Assembly (NCBI RefSeq): GCF_013214175.1
Contig: NZ_JABSPA010000001.1
Location: 670,619 to 734,618 of the forward strand
DNA: 64,000 nt
Direction of reading: 5' to 3'
Source: Colwellia sp.
GTDB taxonomy: Bacteria > Pseudomonadota > Gammaproteobacteria > Enterobacterales > Alteromonadaceae
Shown: one piece after another, positions 8,372 through 18,563 of the stretch
Position numbering within the stretch: position 1 is the stretch's first letter
Layout: the number at the start of each line of letters is the position of its first letter
The notes under the pieces: generated by a model
Databases searched by the model: none
Seen by the model: only the letters and a program-made list of their open reading frames with translations
What the model was told of the DNA's origin: nothing
Translations under genes and position numbers: made by a program

Positions 8372-9501
8372 TATAAAGCAACCCCACTGTGTTTTAATTG
8401 CTGTTCAAGGGAGGCGCCGGCGCTGAAGTGAATTACCCGGGCTCCTGTTGATTGTAATAGCAACTGCATTTCTTCAACCTGTTTAAGGGCCTGCTGCTGG
8501 TATTGCTCTGCTGTGTTGCTATCACCTAAGGTTAATTGTTGGCGATTAATGCCATCAGTCAGCGTTACCGCTAGTTTCATAGTACTCTCTGGTAGCGCTT
8601 GCTCTAGGGGATCACTAATTAAACACACCACTAATTCACAATGCTGACTAATTTGACTCAGGTGTCGTAAAGCATGTGGGCAATTTTTTTTATCTCTAAG
8701 CGCATAACCATCGGTGATCAAATAAACCAGTGAGCCGGGTTTAGCAAGGTGGCGTAATCGAGCACAGTGCTGATCGAAGTTATGATTTTTCTGGTTGTCA
8801 TTAACGGCTTTATCTTCTATTTTATTCTCGGCTTGATTCTGGACTTCACTCTGGACTTCACTTTGGCCTTGGCTCAGGTCTTGTGCAGCGCTTACTTTAC
8901 TCGCCGTAGTTTCAACAGCCGTTGCTTTTTTTTGATTATTTAACGTCGTTAAAGCATGTAAATAATGCAGCACACCGGCTTTACGACTACGGGGCTTTAA
9001 TTCAATATGCTGTTCATCACGAAACACTAAGCCACCTATACGATCACCACGACTTTTTGCATGCCAAGCAACGAGTGCCGCTAAATGGGCAGCTTGTACC
9101 GATTTAAACAGCAGTTTGCTACCAAAATGCATATTTTGGCTTAAATCTGTGGCCACCAGTACTGGTCTTTCAATTTCTTCACGAAAAAGTTTAGTGTGCG
9201 TTTTGCCTGTTCGTGCCGTCACGCGCCAGTCAATGGCACGAACGTCATCACCGATTTGGTAATGACGTACTTCGTCAAACTCCATGCCGCGGCCTTTACT
9301 GCGCGACAAGTAATTACCCGCTTGTTTACCGTGAATATTCTTTTTACCCACCAAGTCAATCAAGCGACTTTTACTTTGATACTGTAATAGCTCCTGCATA
9401 GATAAATCTATACCGTTAGTAAACAAACTCGCCAGTAACGATTGCTCAGAATTCTGATTGAGGTTATTTTCAGAAGATTTTTTTTGCCGATTGAACCACA
9501 T
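8371..9501 (-). CDS. DUF58 domain protein, bat operon 1
   Basis: 376 residues. The DUF58 signature is clear: GRGMEFDEVRHYQIGDDVR followed by AIDWRVTARTGK and the KLFREEIERPV strand, then a degenerate VWA-like fold (ATDLSQNM). A low-complexity Glu/Gln/Ser insertion at about residues 190-235 (SQGQSEVQSEVQNQAENK) is partly encoded by a short tandem duplication near 8838-8870 and is absent from the operon 2 paralogue. DUF58 proteins are usual partners of MoxR ATPases. Start ATG is 203 bases after the end of moxR, an unusually large gap for this operon, filled by tandem repeats and a hairpin. Confidence 0.9.
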   Translation of the reverse strand: MWFNRQKKSSENNLNQNSEQSLLASLFTNGIDLSMQELLQYQSKSRLIDLVGKKNIHGKQAGNYLSRSKGRGMEFDEVRHYQIGDDVRAIDWRVTARTGKTHTKLFREEIERPVLVATDLSQNMHFGSKLLFKSVQAAHLAALVAWHAKSRGDRIGGLVFRDEQHIELKPRSRKAGVLHYLHALTTLNNQKKATAVETTASKVSAAQDLSQGQSEVQSEVQNQAENKIEDKAVNDNQKNHNFDQHCARLRHLAKPGSLVYLITDGYALRDKKNCPHALRHLSQISQHCELVVCLISDPLEQALPESTMKLAVTLTDGINRQQLTLGDSNTAEQYQQQALKQVEEMQLLLQSTGARVIHFSAGASLEQQLKHSGVAL

Positions 9502-9543
9502 AAGGTAACTCTATTTAATACTATTTTTTAAAAGTTAAGACTT

Positions 9544-9625
9544 AACAGTTAATATTTAACTTTTAGGATTAAGCGTTAAGGTTTAACAGTTAATATTTAA
9601 CTTTTAGGATTAAGCGTTAAGGTTT
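9544..9625. repeat. 41-bp tandem direct repeat (two perfect copies plus degenerate flanks) between moxR and DUF58
   Basis: Copy 1 is 9544-9584 and copy 2 is 9585-9625; both start aacagttaatatttaac and end gcgttaaggttt, and they are identical. A degenerate third copy starts at 9626 (aacagctaaagttt) and a partial one precedes 9544. The unit itself is built from short ttaac/gttaa motifs in both orientations. Confidence 0.9.
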
Positions 9626-9664
9626 AACAGCTAAAGTTTAACAATTAACGTTAACTGCGATTAT

Positions 9665-9691
9665 TTGGGTTGCGAAGCAACAGCAACCCAA
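9665..9691 (-). promoter_or_regulatory. Intercistronic hairpin downstream of moxR1
   Basis: An inverted repeat tgggttgc / gcaaccca lies just after the moxR stop on the minus strand. There is no long T run, so it may be an RNA-processing or attenuation hairpin that lowers expression of the downstream genes relative to moxR, or a weak terminator. Function is inferred from position only. Confidence 0.45.
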
Positions 9692-9704
9692 GTTTAAAGT
9701 GGAG

Positions 9705-10709
9705 TTAAGCAACTGCAACTAAAGTTAAAATATGGTCAAGTACTTGATTGGTGGTAATTCCCTCTGCTTCAGCTTGATAGCTAAGTATAATTCTATGTCT
9801 TAGAACATTGTGCAGCACCGCCTGAATATCTTCAGGGCTAACAAAATCTCGATTATGTAACCAAGCACGAGCGCGTGAACAACGATCAAGGGCAATAGTG
9901 GCACGCGGGCTAGCGCCGTACGCTAACCAAGTACTTAACTTATCATCATATTTTTTAGGCTGGCGGGTAGCGATAATTAAATCAACGATATAGTTCTCTA
10001 GAGCAGGCGCCATATGTATATTTAGCACTTGTTCGCGCGCTGAAAATATTTCGCTTTGACTTAATACCCGTAAGCTCTTTTCTTTTTCTGCTCTATCTTC
10101 AACACTTGATGAATCATTACCGTGATTAGCATTTGATTTTAACGCTTCACCACGATTGAGTTTAAGGATTTCTAGCTCGGCTTGTGCGTCAGGGTAACCA
10201 ATTTCAATGTGCATCAAGAAACGATCTAATTGCGCTTCCGGTAACGGGTAAGTACCTTCTTGCTCAATGGGGTTTTGTGTTGCCATCACTAAAAATAAAT
10301 CAGGTAATTTATATGTTTTACGACCTACGGTGATTTGTCCCTCGCCCATCGCTTCTAATAAAGCCGATTGTACTTTGGCTGGCGCACGGTTAATTTCATC
10401 GGCAAGTACTAAGTTTTGAAACAAAGGACCGGGCTGAAAGACAAAAGTACCATCTTCTGGTCGATAAATATCGGTACCAGTTAAATCTGCTGGTAATAAA
10501 TCAGGCGTAAACTGAATACGATGAAAGTCAGCTTCTAATCCTTGCGCTAAGGCATTTACTGCGCGAGTTTTTGCCAAACCGGGCGGACCTTCAACAATTA
10601 AGTGGCCATTAGCCAGAAGGGCAATCAGCAAATTTTCAACTAACGCTTCTTGACCAATGATTTGTGAAGATAAATGTTGTTTTAACGTAGAAAAATGTTC
10701 AATTGCCAT
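9705..10709 (-). CDS. MoxR family AAA+ ATPase, bat operon 1
   Basis: 334 residues. Walker A is GPPGLAKT at 41-48, Walker B is LVLADEINRAP near residue 105, and sensor 1 is VMATQNPIEQEGTYPLPEAQ. The C-terminal lid has GASPRATIALDRCSRARAW. MoxR proteins are chaperone-like ATPases that act with VWA proteins, here encoded immediately downstream. It has a 17-residue linker (about 204-220, HGNDSSSVEDRAEKEKSLR) not present in the same form in the operon 2 paralogue. It is the first gene of operon 1, and the 392-base divergent region to fadI should hold its promoter. Confidence 0.95.
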   Translation of the reverse strand: MAIEHFSTLKQHLSSQIIGQEALVENLLIALLANGHLIVEGPPGLAKTRAVNALAQGLEADFHRIQFTPDLLPADLTGTDIYRPEDGTFVFQPGPLFQNLVLADEINRAPAKVQSALLEAMGEGQITVGRKTYKLPDLFLVMATQNPIEQEGTYPLPEAQLDRFLMHIEIGYPDAQAELEILKLNRGEALKSNANHGNDSSSVEDRAEKEKSLRVLSQSEIFSAREQVLNIHMAPALENYIVDLIIATRQPKKYDDKLSTWLAYGASPRATIALDRCSRARAWLHNRDFVSPEDIQAVLHNVLRHRIILSYQAEAEGITTNQVLDHILTLVAVA

Positions 10710-10995
10710 ACGGATAAATTCTTTTAATATGCTGTGGTAAAGAGAAACTTAGTAATAACTTGGCTTTATAACTCCTTAAGAGTACATTTTTAGTTGGCCG
10801 TTATACTAAGGGAAAAATTAATATATATTAAGCTAGTATTTTATATAAGGTTTTTATGAAAGAAAACAAGTAATAAGTAACAAAATTTTAATGGCTATAA
10901 ATATCAGCCAAGTGTAAAAAGGCTTATTTGTCTTAGTTGATTTCAGGTAATGATTGAATTTTTTCGCTAGTTAGTTAAAATCAAGGGAGTTTCAG

Positions 10996-11008
10996 GAGGT
11001 CAGACCTC
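10996..11008. promoter_or_regulatory. Candidate FadR operator upstream of fadIJ
   Basis: The perfect palindrome gaggtcagacctc contains the core GGTC-N-GACC of the gammaproteobacterial FadR site (TGGTCnGACCA). It lies 94 bases before the fadI start, and fadIJ is a known FadR regulon member in enterobacteria. The site departs from the E. coli consensus at the flanking T/A positions. Confidence 0.55.
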
Positions 11009-11021
11009 TTGGGTTTTAATA

Positions 11022-11065
11022 ATACCAATTGGACTAAGTTATCAATAAATTAGTTCAATTGGTAT
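11022..11065. repeat. Inverted repeat upstream of fadI
   Basis: Arms ataccaattggactaa (11022-11037) and ttagttcaattggtat (11050-11065) match at 15 of 16 positions around a 12-base loop. There is no adjacent T run. It could be a dispersed palindromic repeat or a second regulator site. No second copy was noticed in this window. Confidence 0.7.
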
Positions 11066-11101
11066 AAATAACATTACAACAGAGTGTATGTGGAGTAATA
11101 A

Positions 11102-12409
11102 ATGACAATAAGAAAACTAACAACCTCGACCGGTGAGCGCATAGCAATTGTTGCTGGCTTGCGTACTCCGTTTGCTAAACAGGCAACGGCTTTTCATGGT
11201 GTACCAGCAGTTGACTTGGGGAAAATCGTTGTTAACGAATTATTGCAAAAACACGACATTGACCCAGGCATCATTGACCAACTGGTATTTGGTCAAGTAG
11301 TACAAATGCCGGAAGCGCCAAACATTGCCCGCGAAATTGTTTTGGGTACCGGTATGAACGTAAGAACCGATGCTTATAGTGTATCTCGCGCCTGTGCGAC
11401 TAGTTTTCAATCAACGGTTAATGTTGCTGAGTCTATTATGGCTGGCCATGTCGATGTTGGTATTGCTGGCGGCGCCGATTCTTCTTCAGTAGCGCCAATA
11501 GGTGTTTCTAAAAGACTTGCCCGCACATTAGTGGACTTGACCAAAGCCAGAAGTTTTGGACAAAAACTTTCATTGCTTAGCCGCCTTGGCCTAAAAGATT
11601 TATTACCAGTATCTCCTGCAGTAGCAGAGTACTCTACTGGTATCTCAATGGGACAAACCGCAGAACAAATGGCGAAAACCTATAATATATCACGTGCAGA
11701 TCAAGATGCTTTAGCACATAGATCACATACCTTAGCGACAAAAAGCTGGCAAGAAGGTAAGTTAGCCGGTGAAGTAATGGCTACCCATGTGGAGCCTTAT
11801 AAAAAATTTATTGATAAAGATAACTGTATTCGAGAAAACTCTGTTCTAGAAAGTTATGCTAAATTAAAGCCAGTATTTGATCGTAAACATGGCACAGTGA
11901 CAGCAGCAACAAGTACGCCGTTAACCGATGGTGGTGCCGCTATTTTATTAATGCGTGAAGGAAGAGCTAAAGAACTAGGTTATAAACCATTAGGTTATAT
12001 TCGTAGTTTTGGTTTTTCAGCTATCGATGTATGGCAAGACATGTTGATGGGACCAAGTTATGCTACACCAATCGCTTTGGCGCGTGCAGGTATGAATTTA
12101 GCTGACCTAGATTTAATTGAAATGCATGAAGCCTTTGCCGCTCAAGCGTTAGCGAATATGAAAATGTTTGGCAGTACCAAATTTGCTAAAGAACACCTTG
12201 GCCGTGATAAAGCCATTGGTGATATTGATATGGATAAGTTTAATGTTATGGGCGGCTCGCTTGCTTATGGTCATCCATTTGCAGCAACGGGCGCTAGACT
12301 AATTACCCAAACACTTAATGAATTAAATCGCCGTGGTGGTGGAGTTGGTTTGACAACAGCTTGTGCAGCCGGTGGTTTAGGCGCAGCAATGATTGTGGAG
12401 ACAGATTAA
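11102..12409 (+). CDS. fadI: 3-ketoacyl-CoA thiolase FadI
   Basis: 435 residues, the FadI length. It performs the last step of beta-oxidation: thiolytic cleavage of 3-ketoacyl-CoA to acetyl-CoA and a shortened acyl-CoA. The nucleophilic Cys is in [10 protein letters not shown] (Cys98); the other catalytic elements are [24 protein letters not shown] and the C-terminal [11 protein letters not shown] with the second Cys. The start has a good GGAG ribosome site (tgtggagtaataaATG). The stop overlaps the fadJ start by one base, so the pair forms one unit and the two subunits assemble into the FadI2J2-type complex. A FadR-like site upstream suggests repression in the absence of fatty acids. Confidence 0.96.
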   Translation: MTIRKLTTSTGERIAIVAGLRTPFAKQATAFHGVPAVDLGKIVVNELLQKHDIDPGIIDQLVFGQVVQMPEAPNIAREIVLGTGMNVRTDAYSVSRACATSFQSTVNVAESIMAGHVDVGIAGGADSSSVAPIGVSKRLARTLVDLTKARSFGQKLSLLSRLGLKDLLPVSPAVAEYSTGISMGQTAEQMAKTYNISRADQDALAHRSHTLATKSWQEGKLAGEVMATHVEPYKKFIDKDNCIRENSVLESYAKLKPVFDRKHGTVTAATSTPLTDGGAAILLMREGRAKELGYKPLGYIRSFGFSAIDVWQDMLMGPSYATPIALARAGMNLADLDLIEMHEAFAAQALANMKMFGSTKFAKEHLGRDKAIGDIDMDKFNVMGGSLAYGHPFAATGARLITQTLNELNRRGGGVGLTTACAAGGLGAAMIVETD

Positions 12410-14709
12410 TGACTGAAAAGACAAATTTAAACTCAGATTCAAGCTCTGATTCAAGTTCAGATGCAAAGAATAGTGAACAAATTACCGAAGTAAACACTGA
12501 AGCGACCAGTAATGGCAATGCTACCTCTACAGAATCAACGGTAAGTGCCTTTACTTTAGTGCGTCACGATAATGGTATCGCCCATTTGGTGATTGATGTT
12601 ATCGGCGAAAGTGTTAATACACTGAAAACAGAATTTGCAGAGCAAATTGATGCGGTATTAGCTGAAATTAAAGCCGATAAAACCATTACCGGTATCGTGC
12701 TATGTAGCGGTAAAAAAGGTTCTTTTGTTGCCGGCGCTGATATTAATATGCTTGACGCTTGTCAAAGCCGTGAAGAAGTTGTCGCCTTGTCTCGTCAAGG
12801 ACAACGTATCTTTGCTTTGCTAGAGCAATTTCCTATCCCTATTGTTGCTGCTATTGACGGTACCTGTTTAGGTGGCGGCTTAGAGCTTGCTATGGCGTGT
12901 CATGCTAGGGTTTGTAGCGATAATATCAAAACAGCCTTGGGTTTACCTGAAGTGCAATTAGGCTTGTTACCTGGTAGCGGCGGTACGCAACGTTTACCTA
13001 AGTTAGTTGGCTTACAAAAAGCTTTAGATATGATGCTTACCGGTAAACAATTACGTGCGAAACAAGCGCTAAAATCGGGCTTAGTTGACGATGTTGTGCC
13101 AAGTAGTGTTTTGCTGCATGTTGCTGAGCAACTGGCTATATCAATACATCAACGCGGTAAAAAGAGCGTTAAGCGTAAACAAGGCTTAATGGAGAAATTG
13201 TTAGAGAATAATAGCGTTGGCCGTAATATTGTTTATCAACAAGCACAAAAAACGGTACTTGCCAAAACCCAAGGGAATTATCCTGCACCGATTAAAATTA
13301 TTGACTGTATTCGTACCGGTATCGAAAATTCCGCTGAAAGTGGTTATAAATTAGAAGCAGAGCATTTTGCCGATTTGGTAATGAGCGATGAATCTGCGCA
13401 ACTACGTCAGTTGTTTTTTGCTACCACAGCAATGAAAAAAGAGCAGGGCGTTGCTGATGTTATGTCAGAGAAAATGAACAAAGTGGGTGTGCTTGGTGGT
13501 GGTTTAATGGGTGGTGGTATTGCTTTTGTCACCGCGACTAAAGCGAATGTACCTGTACGCGTTAAAGATATTAACCACAAGGGTATTAGCCAAGCATTAA
13601 AATACAGCTATCAATTATTAAATAAAAAAGTTAAACGTCGCTTTTTACTTAACAGTGAAATGCAAAAACAGTTAGCTATGATCACGGGTAGTGTTGATTA
13701 TACTGGCTTTAAAGCCCTTGATATTGTGGTTGAAGCGGTTTTTGAAGACTTAACCTTAAAGCAAGATATGGTAGCTGAAGTTGAAAAACACAGTCATGAG
13801 AAAACTATTTTTGCCAGTAACACTTCTAGCTTACCGATAGGCAATATTGCCGCTAAGGCCAAGCGTCCTGAAAATGTTATCGGTCTGCATTACTTTTCAC
13901 CGGTTGATAAAATGCCGTTGGTGGAAATAATTCCTCATGATAAAACCTCAGATCAAACTATCTCAAACACGGTAGCGTTTGCCAAAAAACAGGGTAAAAC
14001 GCCTATTGTTGTTAAAGATAAAGCCGGGTTTTATGTTAACCGTATTTTAGCGCCTTATATGAATGAAGCCGCTATTTTACTGCTTGATGGTGAGCCGGTT
14101 GATAAAATTGATAAAGCCTTAGTAAAATTTGGTTTCCCTGTTGGTCCTATGCAGTTACTTGATGAAGTTGGTATTGATGTTGGCGCTAAAATAGGGCCAA
14201 TTTTACAGGCCGACTTAGGTGATCGTTTTGCCGCACCGGCGGCCTTTGATAAATTACTTGCCGATGGTCGTTTAGGTAAAAAAGTGAAGAAAGGCTTTTA
14301 TTTATATCAAAAGCAAACCTTCGCACAAACCTTACAAAATACCCTTAAAGGTATTAAGCCTGGACAAAAGCAGGTAGATGAAACTATCTATGGCTTATTA
14401 AACATTAAGCCGGCGGGAAGTTTATCAGCGACGGAAATTAGCAAACGTTGTACTTATATGATGCTAAATGAAGCAGCACGCTGTGTTGATGAAGGCATAG
14501 TGCGCAATGCTAGAGATGGTGATATTGGCGCTATTTTCGGCATAGGCTTTCCACCATTTTTAGGTGGACCGCTACGCTATATTGATAAGATTGGTGCTAA
14601 GTCAGTTGTTGCACAATTAAGTCAGTGGGCCGAGCAACATGGCGAACGTTATAGCCCATGTCAGGCGTTAGTGACTATGGCTGAAAATGATCAAAGCTAC
14701 TACGGCTAA
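12409..14709 (+). CDS. fadJ: Fatty acid oxidation complex alpha subunit FadJ
   Basis: 766 residues from the ATG at 12409, which overlaps the fadI stop; an in-frame ATG at 12361 lies inside fadI and is not used. The N-terminal enoyl-CoA hydratase/isomerase domain shows [10 protein letters not shown] and [20 protein letters not shown]. The L-3-hydroxyacyl-CoA dehydrogenase domain starts with the NAD-binding [17 protein letters not shown] and has [15 protein letters not shown] and [16 protein letters not shown]. An N-terminal extension of roughly 45 residues, rich in Ser, Asp, Thr and Asn ([10 protein letters not shown]), precedes the hydratase fold and makes the protein about 50 residues longer than E. 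coli FadJ (714). Confidence 0.96.
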   Translation: MTEKTNLNSDSSSDSSSDAKNSEQITEVNTEATSNGNATSTESTVSAFTLVRHDNGIAHLVIDVIGESVNTLKTEFAEQIDAVLAEIKADKTITGIVLCSGKKGSFVAGADINMLDACQSREEVVALSRQGQRIFALLEQFPIPIVAAIDGTCLGGGLELAMACHARVCSDNIKTALGLPEVQLGLLPGSGGTQRLPKLVGLQKALDMMLTGKQLRAKQALKSGLVDDVVPSSVLLHVAEQLAISIHQRGKKSVKRKQGLMEKLLENNSVGRNIVYQQAQKTVLAKTQGNYPAPIKIIDCIRTGIENSAESGYKLEAEHFADLVMSDESAQLRQLFFATTAMKKEQGVADVMSEKMNKVGVLGGGLMGGGIAFVTATKANVPVRVKDINHKGISQALKYSYQLLNKKVKRRFLLNSEMQKQLAMITGSVDYTGFKALDIVVEAVFEDLTLKQDMVAEVEKHSHEKTIFASNTSSLPIGNIAAKAKRPENVIGLHYFSPVDKMPLVEIIPHDKTSDQTISNTVAFAKKQGKTPIVVKDKAGFYVNRILAPYMNEAAILLLDGEPVDKIDKALVKFGFPVGPMQLLDEVGIDVGAKIGPILQADLGDRFAAPAAFDKLLADGRLGKKVKKGFYLYQKQTFAQTLQNTLKGIKPGQKQVDETIYGLLNIKPAGSLSATEISKRCTYMMLNEAARCVDEGIVRNARDGDIGAIFGIGFPPFLGGPLRYIDKIGAKSVVAQLSQWAEQHGERYSPCQALVTMAENDQSYYG

Positions 14710-14762
14710 GGTTAAGCTAAATAAGCTTCGCTTGCTTTAGGTTTATAACTGAAGAAAAAAGT

Positions 14763-14821
14763 AAAGGCTGTAGAGTATTGTTGAACCTAAGAGTTCGACC
14801 GTGCTCAACAGCCTTTTTTAT
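14763..14821. terminator. Terminator between fadJ and the M16 peptidase gene
   Basis: Arms aaaggctgt and acagccttt enclose a structured loop with a second short pairing (gttga/tcaac), followed by T7 on the plus strand and preceded by A6. It serves convergent genes. Confidence 0.7.
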
Positions 14822-14860
14822 TTGGCTGTTACTACCTTGGTCTCAGGAGCTAATTGCCCT

Positions 14861-17671
14861 TTAGAACTTGATCGGACAGGCTTTAATAAAGGCTGCAATA
14901 TCCGTTATTATCTCACCTTTTGGTTTATTTTCTTGTTGCAGCAAGTCGCTTTGTGAATACAGAACAAACCTATCGGGCTGACAAGCACTGACTAAACTAT
15001 TTTTCACAAAGCTTTTAACTTGCGCTAGGGTTAAGTCCAATACGGCCTGCAGTAAATTTTCTTTTTGTTGAAACTCTTCATCTTTATTGCAAATTGCTGC
15101 CCAAAAGCGTTGGCTTTTAATGCGTAAATTGTGATCTTTTTCTTGTAATTGACTCGATAAACCTTGAAGCAAATGTTGCCATTGCTCGCTGCTAATATCA
15201 TCGAGCACGTTAATGCTGTCACTGATAAATTCATCCATGGCTTTTGCTAAGGTAAATGCATCACAATGGGGCGATTGGATATAAAAAGCGATACCTGGGT
15301 AGCGATTGATAGGCACATAACCGACACCGACTAAATAGCCATATTGTTTTTCGGTGCGCATTTGTTGAAAAAACAACGGTGATAAAATATGGCTGGTGAT
15401 CATCGCCAGTGCGACAGTGCTATCGTCTTTATGCTCAAAGGCAGTATAAACGACACTCGCATGGTCGTGTTCAGGTAAGGTTATGGGTAACAGCAGTGTT
15501 TGCTTGGCCTTAATATCAGTTACAGGGCATTCAATAGCATGTTTTTTATTAACATTGCCTTGAAAAGCCTGTTCAATGGTCGTGCATAATTGTTGTGCAT
15601 GGGAATTTAGCCAATTGCCATGAATAAGCACCTCTATCGTTACTTGCTCAAACAATTGTGCACTGAAGTCTTGATATTGACTGAAACTCACCTGACTAAG
15701 CGCCTGGCCCAGTGCTTTACTTGCCGGGTTATTGGGTTGCATAACTGAGCTTAAGGTTGCAAACAGTTGTGAAATTGATTTACTTTTATCACTGTTTTGC
15801 CAATATTTTACCAGCTGTTGTTTTAATAAATTAAAATGTGCTTCCGTCACTTGATGGCTTTTTAATCGTTGTAATAATTTGCTTAACAGCAAGTGCTGAT
15901 TTTCACTATAGCCTGATAATTGCAGCGTTACGCCACCTTGATGGGCGTACAGATGATAATGAATACCGGCCAACTCTGCGTCATAATTTTCTTCAATGAC
16001 AGTATCGGTATATAAATCGACAAATAAACGTGTCATAGCAATATTGGCGACACTAGCAACCACGAAAGGCGAGTCGATACCAATATATAAATAACCTTTG
16101 GGTACTTTGAAGGTTCTATCTTGTTTATACCAAGCGACGAAACCATTTTTATTGACTACTTTCTCAGGAATATTTGCTTTTGCTGCCGCTGTATCAAGAT
16201 GTTGCTCACTGGGATAAATAGCTGGCGCTTCAACAATGTAAGGATTGGCACTAGGTAAGTATAAACCTTGAATATGTGGGGCGTTGCTCGCTTGAATATC
16301 TCGCCAAGTTGATAATTGTTGTTTAGATATAGGGCTGACATGGTAAGGCACTTGGTACCAAAAGCTATGCTGTGAAAAATTATTTTTCTGGCTAACATGC
16401 ATCAGTCGCATATTATCGACATTTAAATAGCGCAGTAATTTTTTGATGTTTTCTTGTGACATACCAGACATGACATAATCACCAAAAATATAATCGTCTT
16501 CAGGGTAATGCTGCATGTTGATGACTAGTTGACTTACACTGTCTAGCGGACGCATTTTTTCATGGTAGATAAAGGCTAAGTTTGTTATTTTTTGTTTTTC
16601 TTGATAATAATACTCAGCAATTTCATTATTTTTTAGCAAAGCAATATAAGCCAATACTATGTCGATCACTTCATTAAGGTGGACTTCACCTAATTCTGTT
16701 AAGGCAATGCTGATATTAAAGTCTTTAAAGTTCGAGCCATTGATACCTGAGCCGGCAGTTAATGCTAGTGCCCACTGATGTTTTTTAAGCAATGATAAAG
16801 CACTGCCTTCACCTTCATGTCCTATCAGATAAGCAAGTATCGACTCGGGTTTGTCTTGATAATATTGGTCAATACTTTCCATGGCAAAACTGATAATAAG
16901 TTGATGATCGTTTTTAACGGGACAAACATTGATTTTAATCTTTTGCTGCTTAGGTAAATATAACGGCTGTTCAATTTTAGCCAGTGGCGCATCGGCAGCT
17001 TTTATTTCACCAAAAAGTTGCTCAGCAATATTTTTAAGCTCGCTCAAATCTTGCGGCCCTTCGAGCGCTAAAGTCATGTACTGAGCACGATAATATTGCT
17101 GGAAAAATGCTTGTACTTCGTGGCTAATATTTTGTCCGTCTCGATCGGCTAAAGTATCAAGGTTACCCACCGAAAACTGCGAAAAAGGGTGTCTAGGGTT
17201 AACGGTATCTTTATGCACATCGTATAAACGTCTGATGTCATCTTTTAATTTTAAGGTAAATTCGGCATCAATATTTTCACGCTCTTTAACAACAAAATCA
17301 TCGGCTAATAAAGGTGCGATAAAAAACTCGCTAAAACGCTCTAGTGCCGCGGTGAAGTGTATCGCGGTGATATCGAAGAAAAAACAGGTATGTTCAGTGC
17401 CCGTCCACGCATTATGGTTACCACCATGCTGGCTAATAAATTTTTGATACTCACTGCCATCAGGAAAAGTCTTTGTTCCTAAAAAAAGCATATGCTCTAA
17501 AAAATGCGCTAAACCTTGTCTATCTTTTGGATCATTAAAGTGACCAACATTTACCGCTAAGGCAGCAGCCGATTTAGCGGTTTCATCATTATGGATAAGC
17601 AAGACCCGTAAACCATTGTTTAGAGTAATTGCTTGATATTGTTTTAAATCATTGGGACTTTGCTTCAACAC
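14861..17671 (-). CDS. M16 family zinc metallopeptidase (insulinase/pitrilysin type)
   Basis: The zinc motif HxxEH is present as HFLEHMLFLG, with the distal Glu in ERENIDAEF, followed by the NPRHPFSQFSVGN segment typical of the large M16A enzymes and the C-terminal RTEKQYGYLVG motif. With about 936 residues it matches pitrilysin-class enzymes, which degrade peptides. I place the start at the GTG at 17671 because AGGAG lies 6 bases upstream on the coding strand; a TTG further out (17701) would add ten residues but has no ribosome site. There is no obvious signal peptide from this start, so a cytoplasmic location is more likely than the periplasm. It is convergent with fadJ and divergent from sixA. 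Confidence 0.9.
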   Translation of the reverse strand: MLKQSPNDLKQYQAITLNNGLRVLLIHNDETAKSAAALAVNVGHFNDPKDRQGLAHFLEHMLFLGTKTFPDGSEYQKFISQHGGNHNAWTGTEHTCFFFDITAIHFTAALERFSEFFIAPLLADDFVVKERENIDAEFTLKLKDDIRRLYDVHKDTVNPRHPFSQFSVGNLDTLADRDGQNISHEVQAFFQQYYRAQYMTLALEGPQDLSELKNIAEQLFGEIKAADAPLAKIEQPLYLPKQQKIKINVCPVKNDHQLIISFAMESIDQYYQDKPESILAYLIGHEGEGSALSLLKKHQWALALTAGSGINGSNFKDFNISIALTELGEVHLNEVIDIVLAYIALLKNNEIAEYYYQEKQKITNLAFIYHEKMRPLDSVSQLVINMQHYPEDDYIFGDYVMSGMSQENIKKLLRYLNVDNMRLMHVSQKNNFSQHSFWYQVPYHVSPISKQQLSTWRDIQASNAPHIQGLYLPSANPYIVEAPAIYPSEQHLDTAAAKANIPEKVVNKNGFVAWYKQDRTFKVPKGYLYIGIDSPFVVASVANIAMTRLFVDLYTDTVIEENYDAELAGIHYHLYAHQGGVTLQLSGYSENQHLLLSKLLQRLKSHQVTEAHFNLLKQQLVKYWQNSDKSKSISQLFATLSSVMQPNNPASKALGQALSQVSFSQYQDFSAQLFEQVTIEVLIHGNWLNSHAQQLCTTIEQAFQGNVNKKHAIECPVTDIKAKQTLLLPITLPEHDHASVVYTAFEHKDDSTVALAMITSHILSPLFFQQMRTEKQYGYLVGVGYVPINRYPGIAFYIQSPHCDAFTLAKAMDEFISDSINVLDDISSEQWQHLLQGLSSQLQEKDHNLRIKSQRFWAAICNKDEEFQQKENLLQAVLDLTLAQVKSFVKNSLVSACQPDRFVLYSQSDLLQQENKPKGEIITDIAAFIKACPIKF

Positions 17672-17956
17672 TAAGGCTCCTAAGAACACTTTAAACAGCA
17701 AAGCGTATGACGGGAATATGGATAGTTTATGAATTTAACAGGGAGATAAAGCAATCCCTTAATCACTTAAAGGAATAAAAAAAACCTATTTATTCTTAAC
17801 TGTTGTTACTAAAACGAGTTCATTTCTATTACTATAGCCGCAAAAATAACTCAGACTCAATACTTTAGCTGATAAAATTTGTAAAAAAAGCTAAAAATTT
17901 AATTTAGTCACGAACATTATTTGCCAAGTAATCTACGAAGTAAGGCGAGAAAATTA

Positions 17957-18469
17957 ATGCAACTTTTTATAATGCGTCATGGTGAAGCTCAAAATTTTGT
18001 TGAGCAGGGAAGTCGTGATGACAGTCAAAGAGCGTTGACCACACAAGGTAAGCTAGAAGCGAAAATGATGGCGAACTGGTTGCAAAAAATGAAAATTAAG
18101 CCAAAACAAGTCTTTGTTAGCCCTTATATTAGAGCCCAACAAACTTGTGCCATAGCATGCTCAATGATGGAAACGACAATTACTACGCTGGATTTTATTA
18201 CCCCGTCAGGTGACGCTAAACAAGTGCATGACTTTATTGATGGTTGGTGTAGTGAGCAGCAAGCATTAACTGTGCAGCAATCAGAGCTAAAGCAAGAGAG
18301 CCTATTAATTATTGCTCATATGCCTTTAGTGAGCTATTTAGTGGCGCAATTAACCCAATTTGAGCATGCGCCTATTTTTGCCACCGCAGGTATTGCCCAT
18401 ATAGATTATGATATTGATACCATGCAAGGACAGTTGCTCTCTATGGTGTCGCCACTAGACCTTTGTTAA
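17957..18469 (+). CDS. sixA: Phosphohistidine phosphatase SixA
   Basis: 170 residues from ATG 17957, which follows an aaggcgag ribosome site; this start gives the family N-terminus MQLFIMRHGEA, whereas a codon at 17921 would add 12 unconserved residues. It belongs to the histidine phosphatase superfamily: RHG motif at 8-10, SPYIRAQQT and the second His in IIAHMPLVSYLV. SixA removes phosphate from His on phosphotransfer proteins (ArcB HPt and the nitrogen PTS protein NPr in E. coli). It lies between fadJ and smrB as in E. coli, which supports the assignment. Confidence 0.93.
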   Translation: MQLFIMRHGEAQNFVEQGSRDDSQRALTTQGKLEAKMMANWLQKMKIKPKQVFVSPYIRAQQTCAIACSMMETTITTLDFITPSGDAKQVHDFIDGWCSEQQALTVQQSELKQESLLIIAHMPLVSYLVAQLTQFEHAPIFATAGIAHIDYDIDTMQGQLLSMVSPLDLC

Positions 18470-18563
18470 CTGTCAGCTATTAGGTTATGAGAGCCATACC
18501 CCTTGCCGTACGTTAATGAACCGCGCGAGGCAGTCTTTTACAGGCTTATCTTTGATGGCTTGC

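Larger units (their letters stand above)
10710..11101. other. Divergent intergenic region moxR1/fadI
   Basis: 392 non-coding bases. It holds the FadR-like palindrome (10996-11008) and an inverted repeat (11022-11065), both listed separately. The rest is AT-rich with no further structure that I can name and must contain promoters for both directions. Confidence 0.7.
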
